Program-made: the position numbers and the translations under genes
Shown: positions 1-6,266 of the stretch, piece by piece
How the letters are laid out: each line of letters begins with the position of its first letter
How positions within the stretch are numbered: position 1 is the first letter of the stretch
Origin: an uncultured Clostridia bacterium
GTDB lineage: Bacteria; Bacillota; Clostridia; UMGS1810
Assembly: GCA_937959315.1 (NCBI GenBank)
Contig: CALGRC010000187.1
Coordinates: forward strand, 1-7,654
Direction: 5' to 3'
Length of the DNA stretch: 7,654 bases
Notes under the pieces: generated by a model
The model's database searches: none
Told to the model about the DNA's origin: nothing
The model's input: only the letters and a program-made list of their open reading frames with translations

Positions 1-376
1 TAATGGGGATGTCGGTGTGATTGAGAGCATTCAGCCACAATTCCATACATTGTCGGTTTTGTATGATAACCGGCGGGCAGTATACGCATTCAAAGATTTG
101 GAAGAATTGGATTTAGCCTATTGTATGACGGTACATAAAAGCCAGGGCAGTGAATTTCCAGCAGTGGTTATCCCGCTATATGATGCGCCGTATATGCTGA
201 TTAACCGGAATTTGTTTTACACAGCTGTCACAAGGGCAAAGGCATTGGTGGTGCTGGTAGGGAAAGAAGATATCATGCGGCGGATGGTGGACAATAACCG
301 GGAGCTGCTGCGGTATTCCGGGTTGCGGGAAAAATTGCAGCAAAAAGGTGGCTTGGAGGATGTTTTTGCTTTCTAA
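1..376 (+). CDS. recD2: RecD2-like ATP-dependent DNA helicase, C-terminal end (partial)
   Basis: This is the last 124 codons of a superfamily 1B helicase gene whose start lies upstream of the window; the reading frame is open from base 2. The family unwinds DNA 5' to 3' using ATP and acts in DNA repair and recombination. Two hallmarks are visible. The first is a block reading YCMTVHKSQGSEF (about 121-159), the conserved helicase segment that contacts DNA. The second is NLFYTAVTRAKALVVLVG (about 208-261), the motif carrying the arginine finger. The fragment opens with NGDVGVI, typical of the region before the UvrD_C_2 domain in RecD2. The gene ends at TAA 374-376 and overlaps the proposed comF start by 17 nt, so the two are probably cotranscribed. 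The choice of RecD2 over another UvrD_C_2 helicase rests on motif flavour and the comF neighbour, because the Walker A region is not in view. Confidence 0.85.
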   Translation, partial: NGDVGVIESIQPQFHTLSVLYDNRRAVYAFKDLEELDLAYCMTVHKSQGSEFPAVVIPLYDAPYMLINRNLFYTAVTRAKALVVLVGKEDIMRRMVDNNRELLRYSGLREKLQQKGGLEDVFAF

Positions 377-1091
377 TATGTGGGAGCGGATATTAAATTG
401 GATATTTGTGCGCCGGTGTGTGGGATGCGGTTGTATTGTAGAACCGGATAACCCGCTTGCGCTCTGCCGGGATTGTGCGGTACGGCTGCAAACATGCGGG
501 CAGAGTATACCTGGAAACCGCTTTTATGTGCAGGCTGTTTCTGCCATTCCATATGAGGGTGCTACCTGCAATGCGATGCAGCGGTTCAAGTTTCACAACC
601 AGCGGTATTTGGGCAGCACGTTTGCGGCGCTGCTGTATCGTCATGTCAAGCCAATGCCTTTTTTACTGAAAATTGATGTGGTGGCTTGTGTGCCCATGCA
701 TCCAAACCGGAAGAGGTATTATAACCAGTCGGCGGTGATTGCAAAGGAATTTGCCCGTTTGGCGGGTCTGCCGTTTGCAGAGCATATGTTGATAAAAGAA
801 AGGGATTTGCCGCCGCTGAGCAAAATGGGGAGGCAGGAAAGGCTGCGGTCGGTACGCGGTGCGTTTTTAGCAAATAACGGGGCCGGTGCATATCCGATTT
901 ATGGCAAGGTCATTGCGCTGATTGACGATATTTACACCAGCGGCGCAACAACCGGCGAGTGCGCAAAGGTTTTGATGTTAAATGGCGCGGCCGGCGTTTT
1001 TATTCTGACGCCTTGTTATGCGGTAATGGATAAAAATTACCATACTAGAATGATAAAAACTGTAAATACTAGTAGGGAATCCAGAAACTGA
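360..1091 (+). CDS. comF: ComF family phosphoribosyltransferase-like protein
   Basis: ComF proteins are needed for DNA uptake in naturally competent bacteria and are widely kept in others, where their role is unclear. From the ATG at 360 the product is 243 residues, normal for the family. An N-terminal zinc ribbon has Cys pairs at C20/C23 and C36/C39. The middle has the family segment VPMHPNRKRYYNQ and then LSKMGRQERLRSVRGAF. The PRPP-binding loop IDDIYTSGATTG lies at residues 188-199. The start is uncertain. GTG 348 is possible, and ATG 378, just after the upstream stop, also fits. I prefer ATG 360 because AAGGTGG (345-351) sits 8 nt ahead of it. The gene overlaps the helicase gene, as in other Firmicutes. 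The last 20 or so residues run past the usual domain end and are encoded by AT-rich DNA that may hold the promoter of the next gene. Confidence 0.9.
   Translation: MFLLSNMWERILNWIFVRRCVGCGCIVEPDNPLALCRDCAVRLQTCGQSIPGNRFYVQAVSAIPYEGATCNAMQRFKFHNQRYLGSTFAALLYRHVKPMPFLLKIDVVACVPMHPNRKRYYNQSAVIAKEFARLAGLPFAEHMLIKERDLPPLSKMGRQERLRSVRGAFLANNGAGAYPIYGKVIALIDDIYTSGATTGECAKVLMLNGAAGVFILTPCYAVMDKNYHTRMIKTVNTSRESRN
1016..1047 (+). promoter_or_regulatory. Candidate sigma-G type promoter for the spore-protein gene
   Basis: CATACTA at 1041-1047 matches the -10 element known for forespore sigma-G promoters, and alpha/beta SASP genes are classic sigma-G targets. It lies 66 nt upstream of the spore-protein ATG, inside the 3' end of comF. 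The -35 side is weak: TTATG at 1016-1020 is close to the sigma-G -35 but the spacer would be 20 nt, slightly long. The call therefore rests mainly on the -10 match and the identity of the downstream gene. Confidence 0.4.
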
Positions 1092-1113
1092 ACAAAACAG
1101 GAGGAATCAGGAT

Positions 1114-1341
1114 ATGGGTAAAAATTACCGGAAATCTCGGCTGATGGTACCGGAAGCCTATGATGCCATGACCAAATTCAAATTGGAATGTGCAGAAGAA
1201 ATCGGCCATTTGCAGTATTGCAAGGAAAACAACGACCATTATAAAGGAGATCAGACAGCCCGGCAAAATGGGCACGAAGGCGGACCAATCGGCGGGCAGA
1301 TGGTTAAAAAAATGATTCAGCAATATGAGGAAAATATGTAA
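1114..1341 (+). CDS. Small acid-soluble spore protein, alpha/beta type
   Basis: This 75-residue protein matches the alpha/beta SASP family. These proteins coat and protect DNA in the dormant spore and are degraded at germination by the protease GPR. The two family blocks are both present. The first is VPEAYDAMTKFKLECAEEIG (residues 12-31). The second is TARQNGHEGGPIGGQMVKKMI (about 48-68), with the conserved RQNG and GGxMVKxMI residues. The GPR site normally reads E-(I/F)-A; here it is E25-C26-A27. The C-terminal block also seems to carry a few extra residues (GGPI before GGQMV) compared with the short consensus. AGGAGG (1099-1104), 9 nt before the ATG, sets the start. The gene begins 22 nt after comF and is closed by its own terminator. 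Expression is expected in the forespore. Confidence 0.88.
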   Translation: MGKNYRKSRLMVPEAYDAMTKFKLECAEEIGHLQYCKENNDHYKGDQTARQNGHEGGPIGGQMVKKMIQQYEENM

Positions 1342-1352
1342 ATGGGATGTGC

Positions 1353-1381
1353 GGGCCGCGGGAAAAGCGGCCCATTTTTTT
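1353..1381 (+). terminator. Intrinsic terminator after the spore-protein gene
   Basis: GGGCCGC (1353-1359) pairs perfectly with GCGGCCC (1367-1373) around a 7-nt loop, followed by an A and seven T (1374-1381). It lies 11 nt after the SASP stop codon and separates this transcript from the blaI-type promoter that starts 11 nt further on. Confidence 0.9.
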
Positions 1382-1392
1382 ATAAAAAATGC

Positions 1393-1426
1393 TTGACAAA
1401 ATCTACTACATGGTGTAGTATATAAT
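1393..1426 (+). promoter_or_regulatory. Sigma-A promoter of the blaI-blaR1-like operon
   Basis: A perfect -35 TTGACA is at 1393-1398. With a 17-nt spacer the -10 is TAGTAT (1416-1421). A perfect TATAAT lies at 1421-1426 but its 22-nt spacer is long, so TAGTAT is the better partner. The spacer and -10 are covered by the first operator and the expected start point falls in the second, as expected for repression by steric block. Confidence 0.85.
1404..1420 (+). promoter_or_regulatory. BlaI/MecI-type operator 1
   Basis: TACTACA (1404-1410) and TGTAGTA (1414-1420) are perfect inverted repeats around a TGG centre. The sequence closely resembles the TACA/TGTA operators bound by BlaI and MecI dimers. 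It spans the spacer and -10 of the promoter, so binding would exclude RNA polymerase. Confidence 0.88.
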
Positions 1427-1443
1427 TACTACGTAGTGTAGTA
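1427..1443 (+). promoter_or_regulatory. BlaI/MecI-type operator 2
   Basis: TACTACG (1427-1433), then TAG, then TGTAGTA (1437-1443): the same 17-bp layout as operator 1, with one half-site mismatch. Counting outward, TTACTAC (1426-1432) and GTAGTAA (1438-1444) form a perfect 7-bp dyad. The centres of the two operators are 23 bp apart, roughly two helical turns, so two repressor dimers could bind on nearly the same face of the DNA. It covers the likely transcription start. Confidence 0.85.
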
Positions 1444-1464
1444 AATAAGAAAGGGGATGAACAT

Positions 1465-1833
1465 ATGCCAGAATACAAAATTTCACAGTCGGAATTGGAT
1501 GTGATGGAAGCCATATGGCAGGCTGGGGGCTGGCTGAGTGCGCATGACGTCATTGCGCGGCTGTCAGATTCAAAAAAGTGGAAATATACAACAGTGGCCA
1601 CTTTTTTGACCCGGCTGAAGGAAAAGGGATTTTTGGAGCAGGACAAACGGGGAACGTCCAATGTTTACCGTGCAGCGGTTTCAAAAGAGGCTTACAAGGA
1701 GGAAGAGACACAAGCTTTTGTTGCATCCATTCATCATGGGTCTAAAAAAAGCCTGATGGCGTCGCTCTATGGCGGCAAGCTGACCGATGCAGAGCTGGAT
1801 GAGCTCATTCGCTGGGTAGAAACGAGGGAATGA
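1465..1833 (+). CDS. blaI: BlaI/MecI/CopY family transcriptional repressor
   Basis: The 122-residue product has the length and layout of BlaI/MecI. A winged helix-turn-helix DNA-binding domain covers about residues 5-75, beginning ISQSELDVMEAIW. Its recognition-helix region KYTTVATFLTRLKEKGFL is followed by the wing (GTSNVYRAAVS). A C-terminal dimerization helix region follows (about 80-122), containing GSKKSLMASL and LTDAELDELIRWVE. In the known systems the dimer represses its own operon and is inactivated by proteolysis once the partner receptor is triggered. Here the two 17-bp dyads in the promoter argue directly for autoregulation. AAGGGG (1451-1456) precedes the ATG by 8 nt. The receptor gene starts 1 nt after the stop. 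The symbol describes the family only: no beta-lactamase or PBP2a gene is present, so the regulated targets may lie elsewhere. Confidence 0.92.
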   Translation: MPEYKISQSELDVMEAIWQAGGWLSAHDVIARLSDSKKWKYTTVATFLTRLKEKGFLEQDKRGTSNVYRAAVSKEAYKEEETQAFVASIHHGSKKSLMASLYGGKLTDAELDELIRWVETRE

Positions 1834-1834
1834 T

Positions 1835-4342
1835 ATGGCATATCTGTTGAGTAAGCTGCTGGTTCTTTCGATGACGGGTATGGCTGCCGTTTTGCTGACG
1901 CGGGCAATGACTTGCCTTTGCGGGAAATACATATCCAAAAAGTGGAGCTATTATATTTGGCTGCTGCCGCTTGTATTGTTTTTGTTCCCAATCACAGGCA
2001 TGGGGCCGGAGCGGCCGGCGGTAGAGTTATCGTCTGCGGTTTTGACTGAGCAGGCGCAGGCGTTGGAGCAGGAACTGCAATCCCAGGTTGTTGAGGCGCC
2101 CGCCGCCCGGCCGGAGGCGGCTGCCGTACAGCAAGAGATGCCAAAACCGGTGCAGGCACAGGCTGTTCAGGCGCCGGATCAACCCGTTCGGTTTTCAGCG
2201 GTATGGGTATGGCCGGCTTTGGGCATTGTTTGGCTGATGGGGCTGCTGTCAATTTTGCTGTACCGGGCGGCAACCAGGATCCGGTTTTTGCGGCGGCTGC
2301 GGGTAATTTGTGAAGAGCCGGGGGATTGGGAAAAGCAAATTTTTTCAAATATCTGCGCTGACATGCAATTGAAAAAGCCGGTTTCGCTCAAACGGGTGAA
2401 AGCGGAAGTATCGCCGTTCCTGACCGGTATCCGGCGCCCGGTTGTTGTGCTGCCGGAGAAAGTGTCGCCAGAGGAGCTTCCGCTGGTATTGCGGCACGAG
2501 CTGACCCACTTGAAGCGGCGCGATTTGTTATACCGCGGCTTTGCCTATTTTGTATCGGCAGTGCATTGGTTCAACCCGGCGGTGTATTTAATGCGGCATT
2601 GGATAGAACAGGCGATGGAGCTTTCCTGCGACGAGGCGGCGCTGTCTGGGTTAAGTTATGAACAACGGCGGCAGTATGGGCTGTCGGTATTGCATTTGAT
2701 GAAACGGAATAACAATTTTGTCCGGGGATCGGCGTTTTTATCCGAGGGCCGGCAGAATATCAGGCAGAGAATGGAGGGTATTATGACAAAGCATACATAT
2801 GGGAGATGGGCAACCGTTGGCGGGATTGTGCTGGCAGCAATCCTGTTTTGTACCACAACTGCATTGGCAGTTGGCATCAATGGCGCAAACCCGGTGCAAA
2901 ACCCGTTTGGCGTGAATTATGACAGTATTGTGGGGACATTTACTTATGATTCCGATACCGAACAGATGCCTGCCAATGCGGGCAGCGGGCGTGCCGTGAT
3001 CCAGGCGGCGCTGGTTAATACGCCGCTTTCCAAAAGCTTTTATGCCAGCGTACAGGTGCCGCAGTACCGGCTGTACGGCCAGATGCAGGTGGCAGAAGAT
3101 GGCAGCGGCATTGTTTACTGGAATGAGCAGCCGGCGGAAATCATCAGCGCACAGGCGGAAATCCGGATGGACGAGCTGCTGCGGCAGGTCAACGACGGCC
3201 GCGACTGGTTTGGGAGGTTTACGGTGACCATCAACGGCGAAACGGTGATGGACAGGGCGTATGGGGTATTGTCTGACGTGCCGGGGGCCGGCCAGCAGAA
3301 TTTGACACGGCTGAACATTTATAACGACCAGGCGGGTACCTCGGTATCGCTGTACGGGATGCGGTTCAGCCTGGGAAGCGAGGCGCTGCTGCAGGCGGCA
3401 AAAGAAAATGAGCAGGTGCGGGATGCGGTTGACGCGCATGTGGATACAGTGGAGCGGCTTGATACGCGTGTGACGGCCTTTACGCTGCCGCAGGATACAT
3501 GCCCGTGGTATCCGGCGCAGGCGGCAGAGGAAACAGCGGATGAGACGGGATATGCCTATCTCCGTTATAATGCCACCCTGGGCAAGCTGGAGATGGCGTT
3601 GGATGATATTTCTTGCCCGGATGCCCGTGTGAGCGCCCAGTTATCGGATGGGTTTACCTTTGCCGGCGGCAGTGCGCGGGGACGGTTTTTAGTGGAGTGG
3701 CACAGCAACAACGCGGCGGAATTTACCGGGACGCTCAGCGGCCTGGACGGCAACGCAGGGGACCCATTTACCCTGCGGTCGGACGACGGGGCGTATGTGA
3801 TAGAAGGGACGCTGGGGGAAAAGATGCTGGGGCATGCGGAAGAAGGGCTCGTTTCATACGGGCTGCCGGAAAACCCGACAGCCAGGGATGTATTCTTACA
3901 TGGCGCGGATAAGGAAGACCACCGGATTACGGTTGCAGACTTCCCGTTTACCGTGACGCTGGCGCCCGACAAAAAGAGCGTGACACTGGCCTATAAAGAG
4001 GACAGCGGGTATGAAGGGTGGCGCGCGACCATGGCGACTTATACAAGCAACCCGGAAACCGAGCCGTATATCTGGGAGGAGCACTATTCCAACGAAGGGA
4101 ATACCTTTACCTTTTCAGTGCTGGACACCGGGGCGCGGCACTACATCAACTTTACCGCGTACAATACGCTGCCCAATGCTAAGATTGTATACGGCGAGCT
4201 GTCGTTTAAGCTGGTTGGTGATGAGATGCTGTATACCAACGGGTTTATCCAGACGGAGAGCAATCCCAACCTGACCGGGGAGACGGCGCTGCCGTATATC
4301 CGGGAATACCGGTATTCTGAATTAAAAAAGTTGTTTGAGTAA
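1835..4342 (+). CDS. BlaR1/MecR1-like M56 metalloprotease receptor with unrecognised ectodomain
   Basis: This 835-residue membrane protein should sense an outside signal and trigger removal of the adjacent BlaI-type repressor. Hydrophobic spans lie at about residues 4-23, 38-55, 123-143 and 325-347. The loop between the second and third (about 58-120) is rich in Ala, Pro, Gln and Glu. The M56 protease region holds the zinc motif HELTH (221-225) in LRHELTHLKRRD, then HWFNPAVYLM and ELSCDEAAL (262-270), all family features. BlaR1 is usually near 585 residues with a penicillin-binding sensor. Here the part after residue 348 is about 490 residues. I see no SxxK active-site context and no KTG in it, so a beta-lactam ligand is not supported. 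It looks beta-rich, with two cysteines (C556, C594) that could pair. ATG 1835 lies 1 nt after the blaI stop, with GAGGGAA just upstream. The M56 family and operon role are clear; the signal is unknown. Confidence 0.88.
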   Translation: MAYLLSKLLVLSMTGMAAVLLTRAMTCLCGKYISKKWSYYIWLLPLVLFLFPITGMGPERPAVELSSAVLTEQAQALEQELQSQVVEAPAARPEAAAVQQEMPKPVQAQAVQAPDQPVRFSAVWVWPALGIVWLMGLLSILLYRAATRIRFLRRLRVICEEPGDWEKQIFSNICADMQLKKPVSLKRVKAEVSPFLTGIRRPVVVLPEKVSPEELPLVLRHELTHLKRRDLLYRGFAYFVSAVHWFNPAVYLMRHWIEQAMELSCDEAALSGLSYEQRRQYGLSVLHLMKRNNNFVRGSAFLSEGRQNIRQRMEGIMTKHTYGRWATVGGIVLAAILFCTTTALAVGINGANPVQNPFGVNYDSIVGTFTYDSDTEQMPANAGSGRAVIQAALVNTPLSKSFYASVQVPQYRLYGQMQVAEDGSGIVYWNEQPAEIISAQAEIRMDELLRQVNDGRDWFGRFTVTINGETVMDRAYGVLSDVPGAGQQNLTRLNIYNDQAGTSVSLYGMRFSLGSEALLQAAKENEQVRDAVDAHVDTVERLDTRVTAFTLPQDTCPWYPAQAAEETADETGYAYLRYNATLGKLEMALDDISCPDARVSAQLSDGFTFAGGSARGRFLVEWHSNNAAEFTGTLSGLDGNAGDPFTLRSDDGAYVIEGTLGEKMLGHAEEGLVSYGLPENPTARDVFLHGADKEDHRITVADFPFTVTLAPDKKSVTLAYKEDSGYEGWRATMATYTSNPETEPYIWEEHYSNEGNTFTFSVLDTGARHYINFTAYNTLPNAKIVYGELSFKLVGDEMLYTNGFIQTESNPNLTGETALPYIREYRYSELKKLFE

Positions 4343-4344
4343 CC

Positions 4345-4373
4345 TTGACAAGATGAGAAAAATGTGGTATCCT
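4345..4373 (+). promoter_or_regulatory. Sigma-A promoter of the thiamine operon
   Basis: TTGACA (4345-4350), a 17-nt spacer, and TATCCT (4368-4373), preceded by TG (4365-4366) as an extended -10. Transcription would start near 4380, just before the TPP riboswitch. The -35 begins 2 nt after the receptor stop codon, with no terminator between them. Confidence 0.82.
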
Positions 4374-4390
4374 GTCTACAGTTTCATAGT

Positions 4391-4480
4391 GACCGGGGAG
4401 CTCGTGCTGGCGGGCTGAGAGGAAGACACCATCTTCGACCCGTAAACCTGATTTGGATAATGCCAACGGAGGGAGCCCTG
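4391..4480 (+). ncRNA. TPP riboswitch (THI element) aptamer
   Basis: The conserved TPP aptamer cores are present: CTGAGA (4415-4420), ACCTGAT (4446-4452), GGATAATGCC (4455-4464) and AGGGA (4470-4474). Helices can be traced. P2 is CGGG 4394-4397 with CCCG 4439-4442. P3 is GCTCG 4400-4404 with CGGGC 4411-4415. An optional hairpin pairs GAAGA 4422-4426 with TCTTC 4432-4436. P4 pairs CCT 4447-4449 with AGG 4470-4472, and P5 pairs TTGG 4453-4456 with CCAA 4463-4466. I could not find a convincing P1. The aptamer binds thiamine pyrophosphate and, with the terminator that follows, should turn off thiW-cytX-thiM-thiE when TPP is abundant. Confidence 0.95.
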
Positions 4481-4494
4481 TTTTTGGGATGTAT

Positions 4495-4529
4495 TGGGAT
4501 GCGCCTTTTTGTTGGCGCATCCCATTTTT
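4495..4529 (+). terminator. Riboswitch-controlled intrinsic terminator
   Basis: TGGGATGCGCC (4495-4505) pairs perfectly over 11 bp with GGCGCATCCCA (4514-4524) around a TTTTTGTT loop, followed by five T (4525-4529) and more AT-rich sequence. Its position between the aptamer and the thiW ribosome binding site makes it the expression platform, pointing to transcription attenuation. GGGATG also occurs just upstream (4486-4491) and could offer an alternative pairing partner. The antiterminator itself was not resolved by eye. Confidence 0.9.
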
Positions 4530-4555
4530 ATTTATTTGCAAGGAGGAAGGAACAG

Positions 4556-5074
4556 ATGGACAGGAACAGGACAAAAAAATTGGTGATGGCAGGGGTATTG
4601 GTCGCGCTTGGCGTGGTGTGCTCGGCGTTTTACATCCCGGTGGGCGCGTCAAAATGTTTCCCGGTGCAGCATGCGGTCAATGTGATTGCGGGTGTACTGC
4701 TGGGGCCATGGTATGCGGTGGGGATGGCGTTTTGTACGTCGCTGATACGGGTGCTGATGAGTACCGGCTCGCTTTTGGCATTCCCCGGTTCCATGATTGG
4801 GGCGCTGCTGTGCGGGCTGGCGTACAAGTATGGGAAAAACCTGGCGTTTGCGTTTGTAGGCGAGGTGTTTGGCACCGGGATTTTGGGCGGTATTGCAGCC
4901 TGGCCGGTATCGGTATTCCTGATGGGCAAGGAGGCGGCGCTGTTTGGCTCGGTATTGCCGTTTGTGATCAGTTCGTTTGGCGGCGCGGCCATTTCGGTGG
5001 CGCTGATTTTCGCACTCAAACGGACGCATGTGTTAAAATTTGAAACCATTTTGGAGGGGAACCATGGAAAATAA
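4556..5074 (+). CDS. thiW: ThiW, substrate-binding (S) component of an ECF transporter, predicted thiazole uptake
   Basis: This 172-residue, very hydrophobic protein matches the ThiW family. The family is predicted from THI-element regulation and co-location with thiM to import the thiazole precursor of thiamine, using the shared ECF ATPase and T subunits. Family features in order are the first span (about 8-25), then PVGASKCFPVQHAVNVIAG and LLGPWYAVGMAFCTSLIR, then STGSLLAFPGSMIGALLCGL, and two further spans near the C terminus. The frame stays open back to 4364, but that part runs through the riboswitch. ATG 4556 follows a perfect AGGAGG (4541-4546) by 9 nt and gives the family's normal length. 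The gene overlaps cytX by 11 nt, suggesting coupled translation. No ECF energizing genes are in the window. The substrate is predicted rather than shown. Confidence 0.92.
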   Translation: MDRNRTKKLVMAGVLVALGVVCSAFYIPVGASKCFPVQHAVNVIAGVLLGPWYAVGMAFCTSLIRVLMSTGSLLAFPGSMIGALLCGLAYKYGKNLAFAFVGEVFGTGILGGIAAWPVSVFLMGKEAALFGSVLPFVISSFGGAAISVALIFALKRTHVLKFETILEGNHGK

Positions 5075-6266
5075 TCAAAAGACATCCAGCAGTTCGCAGG
5101 CGCTGCTTTGGTTTGGCGCGGCAGTGTCGATATCAGAAATTTTAACCGGCGCGCTGATTGCGCCGTTGGGGCTTAAAATGGGACTGCTGGCGATATTTTT
5201 GGGGCATGCGATCGGGTTTGGGCTGCTGTATTTTACCGGCCTGATTGGTGCGCAGTCGGAGCTCCCCGCCATCGAATCCACCCGGATTTCGTTTGGCAGG
5301 TATGGCTCTTACCTGTTTTCTATCCTCAATGTGCTGCAATTGGTGGGCTGGACGTCGGTGATGATTGCCAACGGTGCGATTGCACTGGGCGCGGTTACCG
5401 AGCAGTCGTTTGGCTGGAATGGGCAGGCGCTGTGGTGCATAGTCATTGGGGCGCTGATTGCATTGTGGATTCTCATTGGGATTAAAAACCTGTCGGTGGT
5501 CAATATTGTGGCGGTCGGCGGGCTTCTGGTACTGTCCATTATCCTGGGCTTTATTGTGTTCCGCGGGGATACGGCGGCGCCGGATGCACAGGGGCAGATG
5601 ACCTTTGGTGCGGCAGTGGAATTGAGCGTCGTCATGACGCTGTCGTGGATCCCGGTTATTTCGGATTATACCCGCTTGGTGCGGCACAAAAAGGCCGGCA
5701 CGCTGGCCAGCGCGGGCGGGTATTTTGTGGGCGGCTGCCTGATGTTTATCATCGGCCTGGGCGCTGCGCTGTATGCCGGTACGTCGGATATTGCGCAGGT
5801 GCTGATGCGGGCAGGGCTGTCCGTTGCGGCGCTGCTGATTGTGGTGCTGTCCACCGTGACGACTACCTTTTTGGACGCTTATTCAGCGGGCGTGAGCGCG
5901 GTAAATTTGAATAAAAAAATTAACGAAAAATATGCGGCGCTCATTGCATGTGTAGTGGGAACGCTGCTTGCAATTTTTGTGCCCATGAGCCGGTATGAAA
6001 CCTTTTTGTCGCTGATTGGTTCGGTGTTTGCGCCGCTTTTTGCGATTTTGCTGACCGATTATTTTGTGCTGAAAAACCGCACCGTAGACGCCAAACGGCT
6101 GTGTAACCTGCCCTACTTGATTTTGTGGGCCGTCGGCGTGGTCGGATACCAGCTTTTGATGCAGGTATCTACCCCATTGGGTATTACCCTGCCGGTCATG
6201 GTGGGCATTGGTATTTTGACGGTGCTGGTTGAGAAGGGGAGAAGCGTATGTTTGAAAAAATCTTAG
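5064..6266 (+). CDS. cytX: CytX, NCS1-family transporter, predicted hydroxymethylpyrimidine uptake
   Basis: This 400-residue membrane protein of the nucleobase:cation symporter-1 family has roughly a dozen hydrophobic stretches. The N-terminal block ALLWFGAAVSISEILTGALI followed by APLG is diagnostic of the CytX branch, which is tied to thiamine riboswitches and predicted to bring in the pyrimidine moiety (HMP). The block SWIPVISDYTRLVRHKK in the middle is also typical. A TTG at 5040 would extend the protein by eight residues. ATG 5064 is preferred because GGAGGGG (5053-5059) precedes it by 4 nt and family proteins begin near here. The gene overlaps thiW at its 5' end (11 nt) and thiM at its 3' end (19 nt). 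With ThiW it gives the operon both precursor importers. Substrate assignment rests on family context, and cytosine-like compounds remain possible. Confidence 0.92.
   Translation: MENNQKTSSSSQALLWFGAAVSISEILTGALIAPLGLKMGLLAIFLGHAIGFGLLYFTGLIGAQSELPAIESTRISFGRYGSYLFSILNVLQLVGWTSVMIANGAIALGAVTEQSFGWNGQALWCIVIGALIALWILIGIKNLSVVNIVAVGGLLVLSIILGFIVFRGDTAAPDAQGQMTFGAAVELSVVMTLSWIPVISDYTRLVRHKKAGTLASAGGYFVGGCLMFIIGLGAALYAGTSDIAQVLMRAGLSVAALLIVVLSTVTTTFLDAYSAGVSAVNLNKKINEKYAALIACVVGTLLAIFVPMSRYETFLSLIGSVFAPLFAILLTDYFVLKNRTVDAKRLCNLPYLILWAVGVVGYQLLMQVSTPLGITLPVMVGIGILTVLVEKGRSVCLKKS

Noticed and set aside
348..359. GTG 348 as the comF start
   Set aside because: It gives the longest frame but has a poorer ribosome binding site than ATG 360. 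It was not fully excluded.
2738..3439. Open frame of 233 codons on the minus strand inside the receptor gene
   Set aside because: It is the complement of the coding ectodomain, a GC-rich shadow frame with no recognisable protein features.
1465..4342. Interpretation of the repressor-receptor pair as a beta-lactam resistance system
   Set aside because: No beta-lactamase or PBP gene is adjacent, and the receptor's outer domain lacks visible penicillin-binding motifs. Only the signalling half is shared with BlaR1/MecR1.
4364..4555. In-frame upstream extension of thiW adding 64 residues
   Set aside because: It runs through the TPP aptamer and terminator, has no family similarity, and the strong AGGAGG supports ATG 4556.
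5040..5063. TTG 5040 as the cytX start
   Set aside because: ATG 5064 is a stronger codon, has GGAGGGG just upstream and matches the family N terminus.
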